Below, piece after piece: positions 7,787 through 16,803 of a stretch of 64,000 bases of DNA (position 1 is the first letter of the stretch; each line of letters begins with the position of its first letter). The notes below the pieces were generated by a model. It made no database searches. It was not told the origin of the DNA and worked only from the letters and a program-made list of their open reading frames with translations. Both the position numbers and the translations under genes were made by a program. Origin of the DNA: Mycobacteriaceae bacterium (lineage in GTDB: Bacteria > Actinomycetota > Actinomycetes > Mycobacteriales > Mycobacteriaceae); contig JAFARC010000040.1 of the NCBI GenBank assembly GCA_019245755.1, forward strand, positions 1-64,000, given 5' to 3'.

Positions 7787-9214
7787 TCACCGTGGTGTGA
7801 CATTGGGCATCGCGGTGTCGAGGTCCGTGAGCGTGTCCGACAACCCCGCGGCGCGCCGGATGTCGATGAAGTCCCGGACCATCGCCTCGGTGACTTCGTG
7901 CGGATCCTCAAGCGTCGCACCGTCGGTCAGCACGGAGATGTTCACCTGGTCGACGTAGCTCCACACCGTGATGTTCATGCCGCTGCCGGCGGTCAACGGC
8001 CCGACGGAGTAGATCTCGCGGACCACCGCGCCGGCCACCTTGCCGCGATCCCGCGGTCCGGCGACGTTGGATACGGTCAGGTTAAGCACCTTGCTGCGCC
8101 GTCCGCTGCGGGCTGCCCGCTGGAACATCGCCTCGGTCGGCGCCGGCGGCAGGTAGGAGGACCACCGCGCGACCAACTCGGGCCCGAGGAGCTGATGGCT
8201 CTCCTTCGCCGACGCCGCCGCGAGGTGGACCTGCTCGACCCGCTCCAACGGGTAGCAGATATGCGTCGGCAACGCCACAAGAATGCCGGTGAACTTGTTG
8301 CCCGACACGCGATTCGGGTTGGTGTCCAGGCTGACCGGCACCGAAACCAGCAGCGGGTGGTCGGCCTTGCCGTCGTACTTGAGCAGTAGCCCGCGCACAG
8401 CGCCCGCCGATATCGCCAGCACCAGATCGTTGATCGTGACGCCCAACTGCTTGCGCACTTCCTTGACGTCGGCCAGCGCCAGCGACGCCGTGGCAAACCT
8501 GCGCTCCGGGGTGATGACGTGGTTGATGAACGTCTGCGGCGGGGTGAAGGGCCGCGTCAGCGACGGCGACAACTTGCGCGGACTGCGGCGGACCCGCCCG
8601 ACGCCATCGGCGGTGTACTTCAGCACGCCGGGGAGCCGGCCGACTTGGCGTAGGTGGTCTTTGAACGCGGCACCCAGCAGCTCGGTCTTCGAGGGCGCCG
8701 GGTCGGTCTCGTATGTGTCGTTGTCGCCCTGGGGGGCGTCGAATACGTCCATCGCGCGCGCCATCAAGTTGGCCGACGCCACGCCGTCGGCCAGGGCGTG
8801 GTGAACTTTCGTGATCACCCCCACCAGGCCACCGGCCAGGCCCTCGACGAAGTACATCAGCCACAGTGGCCTGCTGCGGTCCAACGGCGTGCTGGCGACC
8901 TCACCGATCGCCTCGTCGAATTCGCGACGACCGCCCGGGCTGGCCAGCATCAGTGGGCGGACGTGATACTCGAGGTCGACCTCGCAGTGTTCCCGCCACA
9001 TCGGATGGTGGAACTTCAGCGGGATGTCGACCAGTTGATAGCGCAACGGGTCGAGCTTGTGCAGCCGAGAATGCAACGTCCGACGAAAGGCCGTCACGTC
9101 CAGCGTGCCCTCGACGCCGCCGACATCGATCACGCCCGCCTTGATCGTGTGCATGTGGACGTTGGGCGTCTCGCTGTACAGCAGCATCGCGTCCCACCCG
9201 CTGAGTCTCTTCAC
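7787..9214 (-). CDS. Wax-ester synthase/diacylglycerol acyltransferase (WS/DGAT, Tgs-like)
   Basis: 475 residues. The catalytic HHxxxDG motif is at His138-His139-x3-Asp143 (KVHHALADGVA), and a second block ASLALADVKEVRKQLGVTINDL is family-typical. It transfers acyl groups from acyl-CoA to diacylglycerol or fatty alcohols to form triacylglycerol or wax esters for storage or envelope lipids. The C-terminal block VSNVAGPRDRGKVAGAVV is also conserved. GTG start with aggtgggg upstream and a TATATA stretch near 9257 that may be part of its promoter. Mycobacteria carry many paralogues; which one this is cannot be decided here. Confidence 0.93.
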   Translation of the reverse strand: MKRLSGWDAMLLYSETPNVHMHTIKAGVIDVGGVEGTLDVTAFRRTLHSRLHKLDPLRYQLVDIPLKFHHPMWREHCEVDLEYHVRPLMLASPGGRREFDEAIGEVASTPLDRSRPLWLMYFVEGLAGGLVGVITKVHHALADGVASANLMARAMDVFDAPQGDNDTYETDPAPSKTELLGAAFKDHLRQVGRLPGVLKYTADGVGRVRRSPRKLSPSLTRPFTPPQTFINHVITPERRFATASLALADVKEVRKQLGVTINDLVLAISAGAVRGLLLKYDGKADHPLLVSVPVSLDTNPNRVSGNKFTGILVALPTHICYPLERVEQVHLAAASAKESHQLLGPELVARWSSYLPPAPTEAMFQRAARSGRRSKVLNLTVSNVAGPRDRGKVAGAVVREIYSVGPLTAGSGMNITVWSYVDQVNISVLTDGATLEDPHEVTEAMVRDFIDIRRAAGLSDTLTDLDTAMPNVTPR

Positions 9215-9324
9215 GCCCCACCTCGCTCGTCGCAGCCGCCCGATCGGCCTCCAGGCTATATAACCCGTGAACGGCTCATCGGCGGCCGATTTCGGTGAAG
9301 CCGCCTGCGCATGGTGTGAGCGCG

Positions 9325-9774
9325 CTAAACACCGGCGATCGGATCGAACCGGAAGACCGTCAACGTGCCCGCCAGCGCTTCGAATTCGTCCGGTGTGCCC
9401 TGTTGTACGAGGCCCGACCGTTTCGCGAAGCTGACGCCGACCGGGACGTTAGCGGGGTAGGCCCGCAGGACTGGACGGGCCTCATCCGCGCTGAGCTCGA
9501 CGATCTTTACGCGTCGCGACCGGCGGCCGCGGGTCAGTGTGCCGGTGCCTGCCGCGCGAGCATTCCTCGGCCAGTCTGAGCCTGGATACCCCGCGACAGT
9601 GTAGAGATTGCCGTTGAGCGGGAACGGAGTCATCGGTGTGCTGCGTGGGCGCCCGGTTTTGCGGCCCGGCACGGTCAGGACCATTGCCGGGCCGGTGGGG
9701 ATGCCGGCTTTCTGCAGGGTGATCATGACTATGTTCATCGGTTTCAGCCAGCGTGGCGGCTGTGGGCGAGACAT
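9325..9774 (-). CDS. F420H2-dependent nitroreductase/quinone reductase family protein (Ddn-like)
   Basis: A 149-residue small split-barrel protein. The block MVLTVPGRKTGRPRSTPMT followed by GNLYTVAGYPGSDWPRNARA is the F420-binding signature of the deazaflavin-dependent nitroreductase family to which Ddn belongs. It probably reduces quinones or other hydrophobic substrates with F420H2. The ATG at 9774 was chosen because family similarity starts there (MSRPQPPRWLKPMN); an upstream extension overlaps the NmrA-like gene in another frame. It lies 13 nt after that gene and is likely cotranscribed with it. Confidence 0.85.
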   Translation of the reverse strand: MSRPQPPRWLKPMNIVMITLQKAGIPTGPAMVLTVPGRKTGRPRSTPMTPFPLNGNLYTVAGYPGSDWPRNARAAGTGTLTRGRRSRRVKIVELSADEARPVLRAYPANVPVGVSFAKRSGLVQQGTPDEFEALAGTLTVFRFDPIAGV

Positions 9775-9787
9775 TGGCTCTCCGTTG

Positions 9788-10624
9788 CTAGTTCGTGAAG
9801 AGACTGCGGTGGTCGCCGACCCATTGCTCAAACGTTCGCGGCGGGCGGCACAGGATCGTTTCGACGTCATGGGTGACCAAAGCGGGCCGGTCGACCGTCG
9901 TGGCCAGCATGGCGACGTAGGCATCGCCGAACTCGGCAGGAAACCCCAGGCCGGCGAAGCGCTGACGAACCACATCGGGCGGGATTTCCCGGTAGCGCAG
10001 GGGCCGATCGAGAACCGAGCCGATGATCCGCACGAGCTCGGTGTTGGTCAGCGACTCCGGCCCGGTCAGTGGCACCTTTTGGCCGAGCAGGCCATCGTCG
10101 AGCAGTGCCTTCGCAGCGACGGCGGCGATGTCGCTTTCGACGATCGGCGCGCTTGATGCGGAGGCGTAGGGCCCGCTAACGATGTCCCCGGCGCGGATCT
10201 GCGCCGACCACATCCCGGCGAAGTTGGACGCAAAAACCGACGGGCGCAGGCTGACCCAGGCAAGCCCGGACTCGATGGCAAGTTGCTCCACCTCCTTGTT
10301 GCGGTCACCTCGAAACCGCGACGGTTGGCGGGAGAAGTCGTCATCGGCGTTGATCGCCGACAGCGCAACGAGCCGGGTCACTCCCTCGCGGCGGCCCCGC
10401 TCGATGATTGCGGCGAGTTCGTCGCCGAGCGCGCGGGAATTCAGGAATACCGCCGAGGCCCCGGCAAGTGCGGCTGTGGCGCAGTCCACCACCTCGACGT
10501 CGTCGGGCAGGCCGGACGAGTCGTGGCGGCGGCTGACCGCCCGCACCTTCGCGCCGGCTGTGAGCAGCTCTTCAACGAGCGGGCGGCCGACGTTGCCGGT
10601 CGCTCCGGTAACAACAATGGTCAT
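9788..10624 (-). CDS. NmrA/SDR-like NAD(P)-binding protein
   Basis: 278 residues with an atypical SDR cofactor motif VTGATGNVGRPLVEELL at the N-terminus and DIAAVAAKALLDDGLLGQ in the middle, as in NmrA-like redox sensors and NAD(P)H:quinone reductases of the QorB kind. There is no clear catalytic YxxxK. It is divergent from the ECF sigma-factor gene across an 80-bp gap that holds a 7+7 inverted repeat, and it is followed by the F420 reductase. This suggests a small redox-responsive unit under the sigma factor; that link is inference. Confidence 0.87.
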   Translation of the reverse strand: MTIVVTGATGNVGRPLVEELLTAGAKVRAVSRRHDSSGLPDDVEVVDCATAALAGASAVFLNSRALGDELAAIIERGRREGVTRLVALSAINADDDFSRQPSRFRGDRNKEVEQLAIESGLAWVSLRPSVFASNFAGMWSAQIRAGDIVSGPYASASSAPIVESDIAAVAAKALLDDGLLGQKVPLTGPESLTNTELVRIIGSVLDRPLRYREIPPDVVRQRFAGLGFPAEFGDAYVAMLATTVDRPALVTHDVETILCRPPRTFEQWVGDHRSLFTN

Positions 10625-10652
10625 GTGATCAAGGACGGTGCCCGGGACGGGG

Positions 10653-10676
10653 AAGTTACGCGCGGATCGGTAACTT
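10653..10676. promoter_or_regulatory. Inverted repeat in the divergent promoter of the NmrA-like and sigma genes
   Basis: AAGTTAC-N10-GTAACTT, a perfect 7+7 inverted repeat, is centred in the 80-bp gap between the two divergent starts. Position and symmetry fit an operator for a dimeric regulator acting on both genes; no regulator is assigned. Confidence 0.4.
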
Positions 10677-10704
10677 TTCTCCGGGCTGATTCGTCTAGCA
10701 GTTC

Positions 10705-11595
10705 ATGACTGATTCCTCGTACGTCGATGATCGGCTGGCCGAAGCGTGGCGAAGTCATCGTCCCTACCTGGTCAACCTCGCGTACCAGATGCTCGGCGAC
10801 ATCGGCGAGGCCGAGGACGTCGCGCAGGAGGCCTACCTGCGGCTGGCCGCCGCCGATCTGCGCGAAATCAACGACGTGCGGGCCTGGCTGACGGTCGTCG
10901 CCGGCCGGCTCTGCCTTGACCAGGTTCGTTCGGCGCGCGCGCGTCGTGAGAAGCCGGCGTCGGAGACCGCGCTGGAGGCCGGGTCGGCGCTGCACCTGTC
11001 ACGCGAGATCGACCCGGCCGATCGAGTCACCCTCGATGACCAGATCAGCGATGCCCTGCTGGAGGTGCTGCGCCGCCTCAGCCCAGGCGAGCGGGTGGCG
11101 TTCGTCCTTCACGACGTGTTTCAGATTCCGTTCGACGCGATCGCCGAGACGGTGGGGCGTCCGGTCGGGACCTGCCGTCAGCTCGCCCGGCGGGCGCGCG
11201 TCAAGGTCCACGCCACCCGGCCCAACGTGTCGGAGGTCACGCAGGTCGAACATCGGCTCGTCACCGACAAGTTCATCGCGGCGTGCGCGAGCGGCGACCT
11301 TGACGCGCTGACCGCGGTGTTGGACCAGACGGTCTGGGGTGTCGGCACCGTGCTGGCCGAACCGGCGCTGCCGCCGCAGGTCAACTACGGTCCCACCGCC
11401 GTTGCCACCAACCTGCTCCGCTATCTCGGGCCGGGGGCCACGCTGGTCAGCGGTCCGGTCGGCGAACCGGTGCTGCTCGCCTATGCGCAGCGACGGCTTT
11501 TCGCCGTCATCGTGCTCACGCTGCGGGACAACCTTGTGATGAAGATCGAGGCCACAGCTGATCCGGCCGCCCGCGGCGCCGGATTCGCCGGTTGA
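10705..11595 (+). CDS. ECF RNA polymerase sigma factor with C-terminal SnoaL-like domain (SigI/SigJ type)
   Basis: 296 residues. Region 2 is clear (NLAYQMLGDIGEAEDVAQEA, then DVRAWLTVVAGRLCLDQVRS) and region 4 follows (LRRLSPGERVAFVLHDVF, then FDAIAETVGRPVGTCRQLA). About 110 C-terminal residues form an NTF2/SnoaL-like domain, as in SigI, SigJ and ECF41-type factors, where that domain modulates activity in place of an anti-sigma factor. No anti-sigma gene is adjacent. ATG start. The promoter is shared with the divergent NmrA-like gene. Closest in feel to M. tuberculosis SigI, but orthology is not certain. Confidence 0.9.
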   Translation: MTDSSYVDDRLAEAWRSHRPYLVNLAYQMLGDIGEAEDVAQEAYLRLAAADLREINDVRAWLTVVAGRLCLDQVRSARARREKPASETALEAGSALHLSREIDPADRVTLDDQISDALLEVLRRLSPGERVAFVLHDVFQIPFDAIAETVGRPVGTCRQLARRARVKVHATRPNVSEVTQVEHRLVTDKFIAACASGDLDALTAVLDQTVWGVGTVLAEPALPPQVNYGPTAVATNLLRYLGPGATLVSGPVGEPVLLAYAQRRLFAVIVLTLRDNLVMKIEATADPAARGAGFAG

Positions 11596-11726
11596 AAACC
11601 GGCCGTCCGACAACGATCACGCCGCTCACACGTCGCGGCCCCGGCGGTGCCGGTTTCCGGCGGATTCGTGCTGGGCAATCCGATGGTGTGGTGGGGTTGG
11701 GACCGGTGGAGCAGCGGTGGGAAGAC

Positions 11727-12788
11727 GTGAACCGGATCGCCGTGCTGCGCGGTGGAGGAATCGGTGACGTGTTGCTGGCCATGCCGGCGATCGACGCGTT
11801 GGCGGCTGCGTACCCCAACGCCGAGATCGTGCTGCTTTGTCCACCGGGGTTACGCGAGCTGATGACGGATCGCCCCTCGCCGATCAGCCGGGTGGTGGCG
11901 TTGCCGCCGGCGCGCGGGGTCTACGAGCCGAGCAACGGCTATGGGGACGGCACGGTGCGGCGCACCTTCGACGAGGAAATGCGGGGCGTCAGCATCGATC
12001 TCGGGGTCCAGATTCACGGCGGCGGTCGGTGGTCGAACTCGTTCTTGCTGGCGCTGCGGCCTCGATACACGGTGGGCACCCGTACCGCCGACGCCGAGCC
12101 GCTGACCCGTTGGGTGCCGTACCGGACATACCAGCACGAGGCGTTGCGATGGCTGGAAGTGGTCGGGCTGGCGGGCGCCCCTCCCGTGACGTTGGAGCCT
12201 CGAGTCGTGGTCACGGAGGCCGATCTCGACGGCGCGCATCGGGCTCTGCCCCGGTCCGATTCGCCGTTCGTCGTGATCCATCCCGGCGCCCGGGACCCTC
12301 GACGCCGTTGGCCCCCCGAGAATTTCGCATCGGTGATCGCGGCGTGTGTTCGAAAGGGACTGCGGGCGATAATCGTCGGAACAACGGCGGAGCATGCGGT
12401 GATGTCGGGCGTCGCCGAGCGCGCTCGCGGTGCGCTGTCGGCGGCGGCGGCCGGGGCGGTGGTCGTGCTGGAGGGACTGGACCTGTCGTCGCTGTGCGGC
12501 GTGCTGGCCGGCAGCCGGCTACTGATCGGCAACGACAGCGGAGTGCGTCACCTCGCCCGCGCGGTCGGAACCGCCACCGTGGGCGTGTTCTGGATTGGGA
12601 ACGCCTTGACGGTGGGGCCGTTGGGGCGTTCCCGGGATCGGATGCTGATCTCCTGGACCACTCGGTGCCCGGTGTGCGCCCGCGACTGCACCCGGGTGGA
12701 CGCGCCGCGATGCGAACACGACGCTTCGTTCGTTGCCGACGTCACGCCGGCCGACGTCATGGCTGAAGTCGCCGAGCTGCTGTTCTAG
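11727..12788 (+). CDS. Glycosyltransferase family 9 (heptosyltransferase-like)
   Basis: 353 residues from the chosen GTG start. The N-terminus NRIAVLRGGGIGDVLLAMPA is the classic ADP-heptose:LPS heptosyltransferase fold, and the C-terminal half carries the nucleotide-sugar binding block VVIHPGARDPRRRWPPENFA and LLIGNDSGVRHLARAVGT. C-terminal cysteines (RCPVCARDC) could bind metal. A longer frame opens upstream to 11592, but the first 45 residues have no family similarity and the GTG has a purine-rich site (ggtgggaag) before it. The acceptor is unknown; HldE, which makes the ADP-heptose-type donor, is encoded in this window at 25154. Confidence 0.85.
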   Translation: MNRIAVLRGGGIGDVLLAMPAIDALAAAYPNAEIVLLCPPGLRELMTDRPSPISRVVALPPARGVYEPSNGYGDGTVRRTFDEEMRGVSIDLGVQIHGGGRWSNSFLLALRPRYTVGTRTADAEPLTRWVPYRTYQHEALRWLEVVGLAGAPPVTLEPRVVVTEADLDGAHRALPRSDSPFVVIHPGARDPRRRWPPENFASVIAACVRKGLRAIIVGTTAEHAVMSGVAERARGALSAAAAGAVVVLEGLDLSSLCGVLAGSRLLIGNDSGVRHLARAVGTATVGVFWIGNALTVGPLGRSRDRMLISWTTRCPVCARDCTRVDAPRCEHDASFVADVTPADVMAEVAELLF

Positions 12789-12794
12789 GGCGGC

Positions 12795-14708
12795 CTAAAA
12801 GCTGCGGTAGTCGGGGTCGGCAAGATAAAGACGCTGGATCAAGTAGCGGTTGTCGGCCTCCAGGCGGGCGATGCGGTGCTCGAGGTCGAGAATCAGCCCG
12901 ACGCCCTGGCGGTTGATCCCGCAGGCGAGCAGCTCGGCGCCGCGGTGACCCGGCGAGCCATCGCTACCGCGGTCGGCCGCATGGGGCGAGCCCGGTGGCG
13001 ACCCGGCCCGCTCACGCGGTTGGTCGGAGGCGTGGCTGTCGGGCAAGTGCCCGCTGCGCAGCAGCAGCGCGGTGAGCACCGTCCCGGCGAGGAAGATGCC
13101 GCAACTGACGCCGAAGGCGACGGTGTAGCCGTGAACGGCCGCCGCGACGCGCAGGTCGGGCGCGGAAGGCCGATGCCAGGTGAGGTAGCGGGTCAGCGCC
13201 GACGCGAAGACGGTGGACAGGGCGGCGGTTCCGACGGCCCCGCCGATCTGTTGGCTGGTGTTGACCATCGCCGAGGCGACCCCGGCATCAGCGTGTGCGA
13301 CCCCGACGGTCGCCGTCGCCACCGCCGGAGAGAAGGCAAGCCCCATCCCGAGCCCGACGAGAATCATCGGTCCCACGACGTCGGCTCGGTAGGTCGCGGC
13401 GACGCTGAGCTGCGTGAACCACAGCATTCCGCCGGCCGCGATCAACATCCCGGCCGGAATGAGCGGGCGGGGTCCAAACCGCGGCACGAGCTGGGTGTTG
13501 GCCGCCCCCGCCGCCACCGCGACACCGGCCGCCAGCGGCAAAAACGCCACACCGGTCTTCATCGGGCTGTAGCCGAGGTTCTGCTGAAGGTAGTACGTGA
13601 GGAACAAGAACACGCCGAACAGGCTGCAGAATGCCAGCGCGATCGCCAGATAGGAGCCGGCCCGGTTGCGGTCACGAACCACGTGCATCGGCAGCAGCGG
13701 CGCGTTCGCTCGGGCCTCGATCACCGCGAATGCGACGAGCAGCAGCGCGCTGGCAGCGAACATGGCGACGGTCAGCGGCGCGCTCCAGCCGTGATTCTCG
13801 GCGTTGGACAACGCGTAGACCAGGCAGAACAGGCCGCCCGAGGCGCTGATCACACCCGGCCAATCCAGCCGGACCCGACCGTGGTGGTCAACTCTGCCCG
13901 CCACGAACTTCAGCGCCCCCGCCGCGGCCGGAATGGCAAACCCCAGGTTCACATACAGACACCACCGCCAGGACAACCATTCGGTGAGCGCGCCGCCGAG
14001 CAGCAACCCGACGACCGCGCCGCTCGCCGCGATCGCCGAGTACACGGCGAACGCCCTGCCTCGTTGTTTGGTGTCGGTGAACGTGACGTTGAGGGTGGAA
14101 AGCGCGGCCGGCGCAAGCACGGCAGCGAACACGCCCTGCGCGGCCCGGGCGCCCACCAGCATCGCGAAGCCGGTCGCCGCGCCGCCGGCCGCAGAGGCCG
14201 CGGCGAAGCCCAGCAGCCCGATCAACAGCGTGCGACGGCGCCCGGCGATGTCGGAGAGCCGGCCGCCCAGCAGCAACAGGCTGCCGAATGCCAGCGAGTA
14301 GGCGGTGATGATCCACTGCCGGCTGTCGGTGCCAAAACCGAGATCCGCCTGGGCGGACGGCAGCGCGATGTTCACGACGGTGGTGTCCAGCACGACCATC
14401 AGCTGCGCGATCCCGATGACCGCCAACACCGGCCAGCGGTGCGGCGCTTTCGACGGATGCTCGGCCGGTGCTGACCGGCGAGAGGCGTCCGCAACGACGC
14501 GGTTATCGACGCGGCGCGGCGGCGGTGACTTTCGGTGGGCGTCGCGACGGACAACTCGCAGGCTGTTGTCAAGCGGTTTGCGGGCCGGCGAGCGACCATT
14601 GTTCGGCCACGGGACCGAGTAGCTGACCGGGCTGCGCCGGCCCGGTTCACCGTGGGGCATGGCGACGACCCGTCGGTTCGGGGTGTCGCCCGGCATCCGG
14701 TGTGTCAT
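12795..14708 (-). CDS. MFS drug-exporter family protein (DHA2/EmrB-QacA type)
   Basis: About 637 residues with 14 predicted membrane segments after an unusually long, arginine-rich N-terminal tail of about 90 residues. Motifs include LDTTVVNIALPSAQADLGF (motif D1), RLSDIAGRRRTLLIG (motif A) and the helix-5 LGGALTEWLSWRWCLYVNL. The C-terminus ends in a helical LEHRIARLEADNRYLIQRL segment that may form a coiled coil. ATG at 14708 was preferred over the TTG at 14729 because gagagg precedes it. The substrate is unknown. Convergent with the glycosyltransferase gene. Confidence 0.9.
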   Translation of the reverse strand: MTHRMPGDTPNRRVVAMPHGEPGRRSPVSYSVPWPNNGRSPARKPLDNSLRVVRRDAHRKSPPPRRVDNRVVADASRRSAPAEHPSKAPHRWPVLAVIGIAQLMVVLDTTVVNIALPSAQADLGFGTDSRQWIITAYSLAFGSLLLLGGRLSDIAGRRRTLLIGLLGFAAASAAGGAATGFAMLVGARAAQGVFAAVLAPAALSTLNVTFTDTKQRGRAFAVYSAIAASGAVVGLLLGGALTEWLSWRWCLYVNLGFAIPAAAGALKFVAGRVDHHGRVRLDWPGVISASGGLFCLVYALSNAENHGWSAPLTVAMFAASALLLVAFAVIEARANAPLLPMHVVRDRNRAGSYLAIALAFCSLFGVFLFLTYYLQQNLGYSPMKTGVAFLPLAAGVAVAAGAANTQLVPRFGPRPLIPAGMLIAAGGMLWFTQLSVAATYRADVVGPMILVGLGMGLAFSPAVATATVGVAHADAGVASAMVNTSQQIGGAVGTAALSTVFASALTRYLTWHRPSAPDLRVAAAVHGYTVAFGVSCGIFLAGTVLTALLLRSGHLPDSHASDQPRERAGSPPGSPHAADRGSDGSPGHRGAELLACGINRQGVGLILDLEHRIARLEADNRYLIQRLYLADPDYRSF

Positions 14709-14900
14709 TCGGACCTCTCGGTCGCACAAGTCGCCGCCGGTAGCGTACTAGACCGCAGGGCCTGGCCGCTTGCGGGCGTTGCCGGCGCAGTGGCGCCGCC
14801 AGCAGCGGCGACCTACGAGTGGCGGCCAACCGCGAGTCCGCCGGGCTGAGGCGCGGTCGGGATCGAGCAGTCGAATACCTTTGTGTCGCTGAGAGTTCGA

Positions 14901-15107
14901 ATGATAAACCTGACGACCGTTGCAGGCACAGCTGTGATTGCCGGCGCACCCGGGCTCGCCGCGTGGGGATGGGCGCGGGTGTGGTCGGCGCCTGCACCGC
15001 TTTGCCAGGGATCCCCGTGGCAACAGGACGATGACCACGGCCGACCGGCCGCATGCATCGACGTCAGCGGTCAATTCGGCTTGGTGAGCGGCGGCGGGGG
15101 CATTTAG
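14901..15107 (+). CDS. Small secreted protein, unknown function
   Basis: A 68-codon frame with a signal-peptide-like N-terminus (MINLTTVAGTAVIAGAPGLA) followed by a probable cleavage region at WSAPAP and a short mature part with LCQGSPWQQDDDHGRP and a Gly-rich end. It resembles the family of tiny exported mycobacterial proteins that begin xLTTVAGTAVIAGALGLAA. Two prolines/tryptophans inside the hydrophobic stretch and the unusual end could mean that it is degraded. It stands alone between the divergent MFS gene and the Crp-like gene. Confidence 0.5.
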   Translation: MINLTTVAGTAVIAGAPGLAAWGWARVWSAPAPLCQGSPWQQDDDHGRPAACIDVSGQFGLVSGGGGI

Positions 15108-15132
15108 CGGCGGGATCGGGTGCTGGTCGCGG

Positions 15133-15981
15133 TCAGCGGGCGCGACGCGCCAATCGTTCCGGCTCGCGGATCAACACACTTTTGCCCTGCAGTCGAATCC
15201 AGCCACGGTGAGCGAAGTCGCTGAGGGCTTTGTTCACCGTTTCGCGTGACGCTCCGACGAGCTGCGCGATCTCCTCCTGGGTCAGGTCGTGGGTGACGCG
15301 CAGCGCGTCGGCCTCCTGAACACCGAACCGCTGTCCGAGCAAGAGGAGCTGCTTGGCGACACGACCGGGCACGTCAGTGAAGATCAGGTCGGCGATCTCG
15401 TCGTTGGTGCGCCGCAACCGGCGCGCCAACACCCGCAGCAGCTGCTCGGTGATTTCGGGGCGGTCGCCGATCCAGGACCGCAGCGCCTCGCGGTCCATGG
15501 ATAACGCACGCACCGCGGTGATGGTGGTCACATCGGCGGTGCGCGGGCCGGGATCAAACATCGACAACGCGCCGAACATGTCCGACGGCCCCATCACCGC
15601 CAGCAGCTTCTCGCGGCCGTCCGGTGAGCGCCGGCCCAGCTTCACCTTGCCGGACACGATTATGTACAACCGGTCTCCCGGCTCGCCTTCGCTGTAAACG
15701 GTCTGTGCCCGGGGGAATTCGACCCAGTGCAGTTGTTTCATGAGGGCGTCCCGGGCGCGGTCATCGACGCCCTGGAAGATGCCGGCGCGGGCCAGGACCG
15801 CCTCGGCCCGTTGCAGTCCCGAGGTGCTCGACTTCCCCGGAGCCTTGCTCAGGGGATCCTCCCGGCAGTGTTGATTCGGATGTGGTGACGGTAATGGAAT
15901 CGGCACGGCCGTCGAGCCGGATCCGCCGGATTTGCCGTTCGGCGAACGGGACACGCGGACGGTATGGCGCGGGCTAAACAC
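15133..15981 (-). CDS. Crp/Fnr-family transcription factor, divergent paralogue of mycobacterial Crp
   Basis: Up to 282 residues. The cyclic-nucleotide domain ([20 protein letters not shown]) and winged helix ([20 protein letters not shown]) are close to M. tuberculosis Crp (Rv3676). The cAMP loop reads [18 protein letters not shown], where Crp has FGELSIFDPGPRTSSATT. The ribose-contacting Glu is Ala (codon GCG) and the Ser after RT is Ala. The phosphate-binding Arg is kept. The N-terminal about 55 residues have no counterpart in Crp; GTG 15906 is an alternative start. The 5' end overlaps the hydrolase stop by 8 nt, so the two genes may be coupled. DNA targets are probably Crp-like. Confidence 0.9.
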   Translation of the reverse strand: MFSPRHTVRVSRSPNGKSGGSGSTAVPIPLPSPHPNQHCREDPLSKAPGKSSTSGLQRAEAVLARAGIFQGVDDRARDALMKQLHWVEFPRAQTVYSEGEPGDRLYIIVSGKVKLGRRSPDGREKLLAVMGPSDMFGALSMFDPGPRTADVTTITAVRALSMDREALRSWIGDRPEITEQLLRVLARRLRRTNDEIADLIFTDVPGRVAKQLLLLGQRFGVQEADALRVTHDLTQEEIAQLVGASRETVNKALSDFAHRGWIRLQGKSVLIREPERLARRAR

Positions 15982-16768
15982 CGCCGGTGTGGTCGGCGAA
16001 GAATTTCAGGACCGCGGCGTTGACCACGTCGGGTCGTTCGACGAAGCCGAGGTGACCGGTGTCGGGTATTTCCAGATAGCGTCCGTTCGGCAAGATGTTG
16101 GCGACCTCACGGCCGAGATGAGCGGGAATAATGACGTCGTCTGCGAACCCGATCACCAGCACCGGGGCCGTGATGCCCCGGTAGGCGGGCAGTCGATTGC
16201 CGTCAGGTGCGACGTCGACTTGACAGCGCAGGCCCGGGGTCGGCTTGACCGGCCACATCCGAAACATCGCGATCCAATCCGAAACCACCCGGTCGTTGTC
16301 GAGTGTTCTCGGCGAAAAGCTTTCCAACAGTCGGACTTTCGCGTCGTACCCGGGTGGCAGCCGGATACCCCAACCCGCGAGGTCCCGGTCGGCCTCGCGA
16401 AAGAACTCCCGCGTGCGGTCGTGACGTCCACGGGTGGCCATCAGCACGGCCTGGGTGACGAGATCGGGCCGTGAAAGCATCAGTTCCTGGGCGATGTAGG
16501 AGCCCATCGACACCGCGACGATCCGCACCGGCGCGGCGCCGAGCGCCTCGATCAGCGCCGCCGTGTCGGCGACCATGGTCTGGGTCGTGAAACCGTCGGC
16601 GTTCTCGGTGGCGCCGATACCCCTGTTGTCGAACGTGATGACACGGTAGCCCGCGGCCAGGAAGGCCGGCACCTGATAGAGGTGCCACGTGCGTCCCGCG
16701 CCGCCGCGACCGGCGATGAACAGCACGGGCGGCCCGGAGCCGCGGTCATCGTAAGCCAAGTTGATCAC
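15974..16768 (-). CDS. Alpha/beta-hydrolase (Rv2715-like)
   Basis: 264 residues. The nucleophile is Ser87 ([11 protein letters not shown]), with the oxyanion-hole segment [13 protein letters not shown], an acid near FADDVI, and the catalytic His in [11 protein letters not shown]. The sequence recalls the M. tuberculosis Rv2715 hydrolase group ([20 protein letters not shown]). Function could be esterase, lipase-like or C-C bond hydrolase; the substrate is unknown. It is the first gene of a two-gene unit with the Crp paralogue. Confidence 0.9.
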   Translation of the reverse strand: MINLAYDDRGSGPPVLFIAGRGGAGRTWHLYQVPAFLAAGYRVITFDNRGIGATENADGFTTQTMVADTAALIEALGAAPVRIVAVSMGSYIAQELMLSRPDLVTQAVLMATRGRHDRTREFFREADRDLAGWGIRLPPGYDAKVRLLESFSPRTLDNDRVVSDWIAMFRMWPVKPTPGLRCQVDVAPDGNRLPAYRGITAPVLVIGFADDVIIPAHLGREVANILPNGRYLEIPDTGHLGFVERPDVVNAAVLKFFADHTGGV

Positions 16769-16803
16769 CGGGGCGACGCTACAGGCCGCCAGCCGGATGA
16801 GAG

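Noticed and set aside
7691..7801. A 33-codon frame starting MAWRIQQFGREEM, vaguely like a quinone oxidoreductase N-terminus
   Set aside because: The resemblance covers about 10 residues only and the rest is unrelated; too weak to call a remnant.
12876..14474. 532-codon open frame opposite the MFS exporter
   Set aside because: Arg/Gly/His-rich low-complexity translation with no motif. It is the antisense shadow of a GC-rich gene whose real frame has clear MFS motifs.
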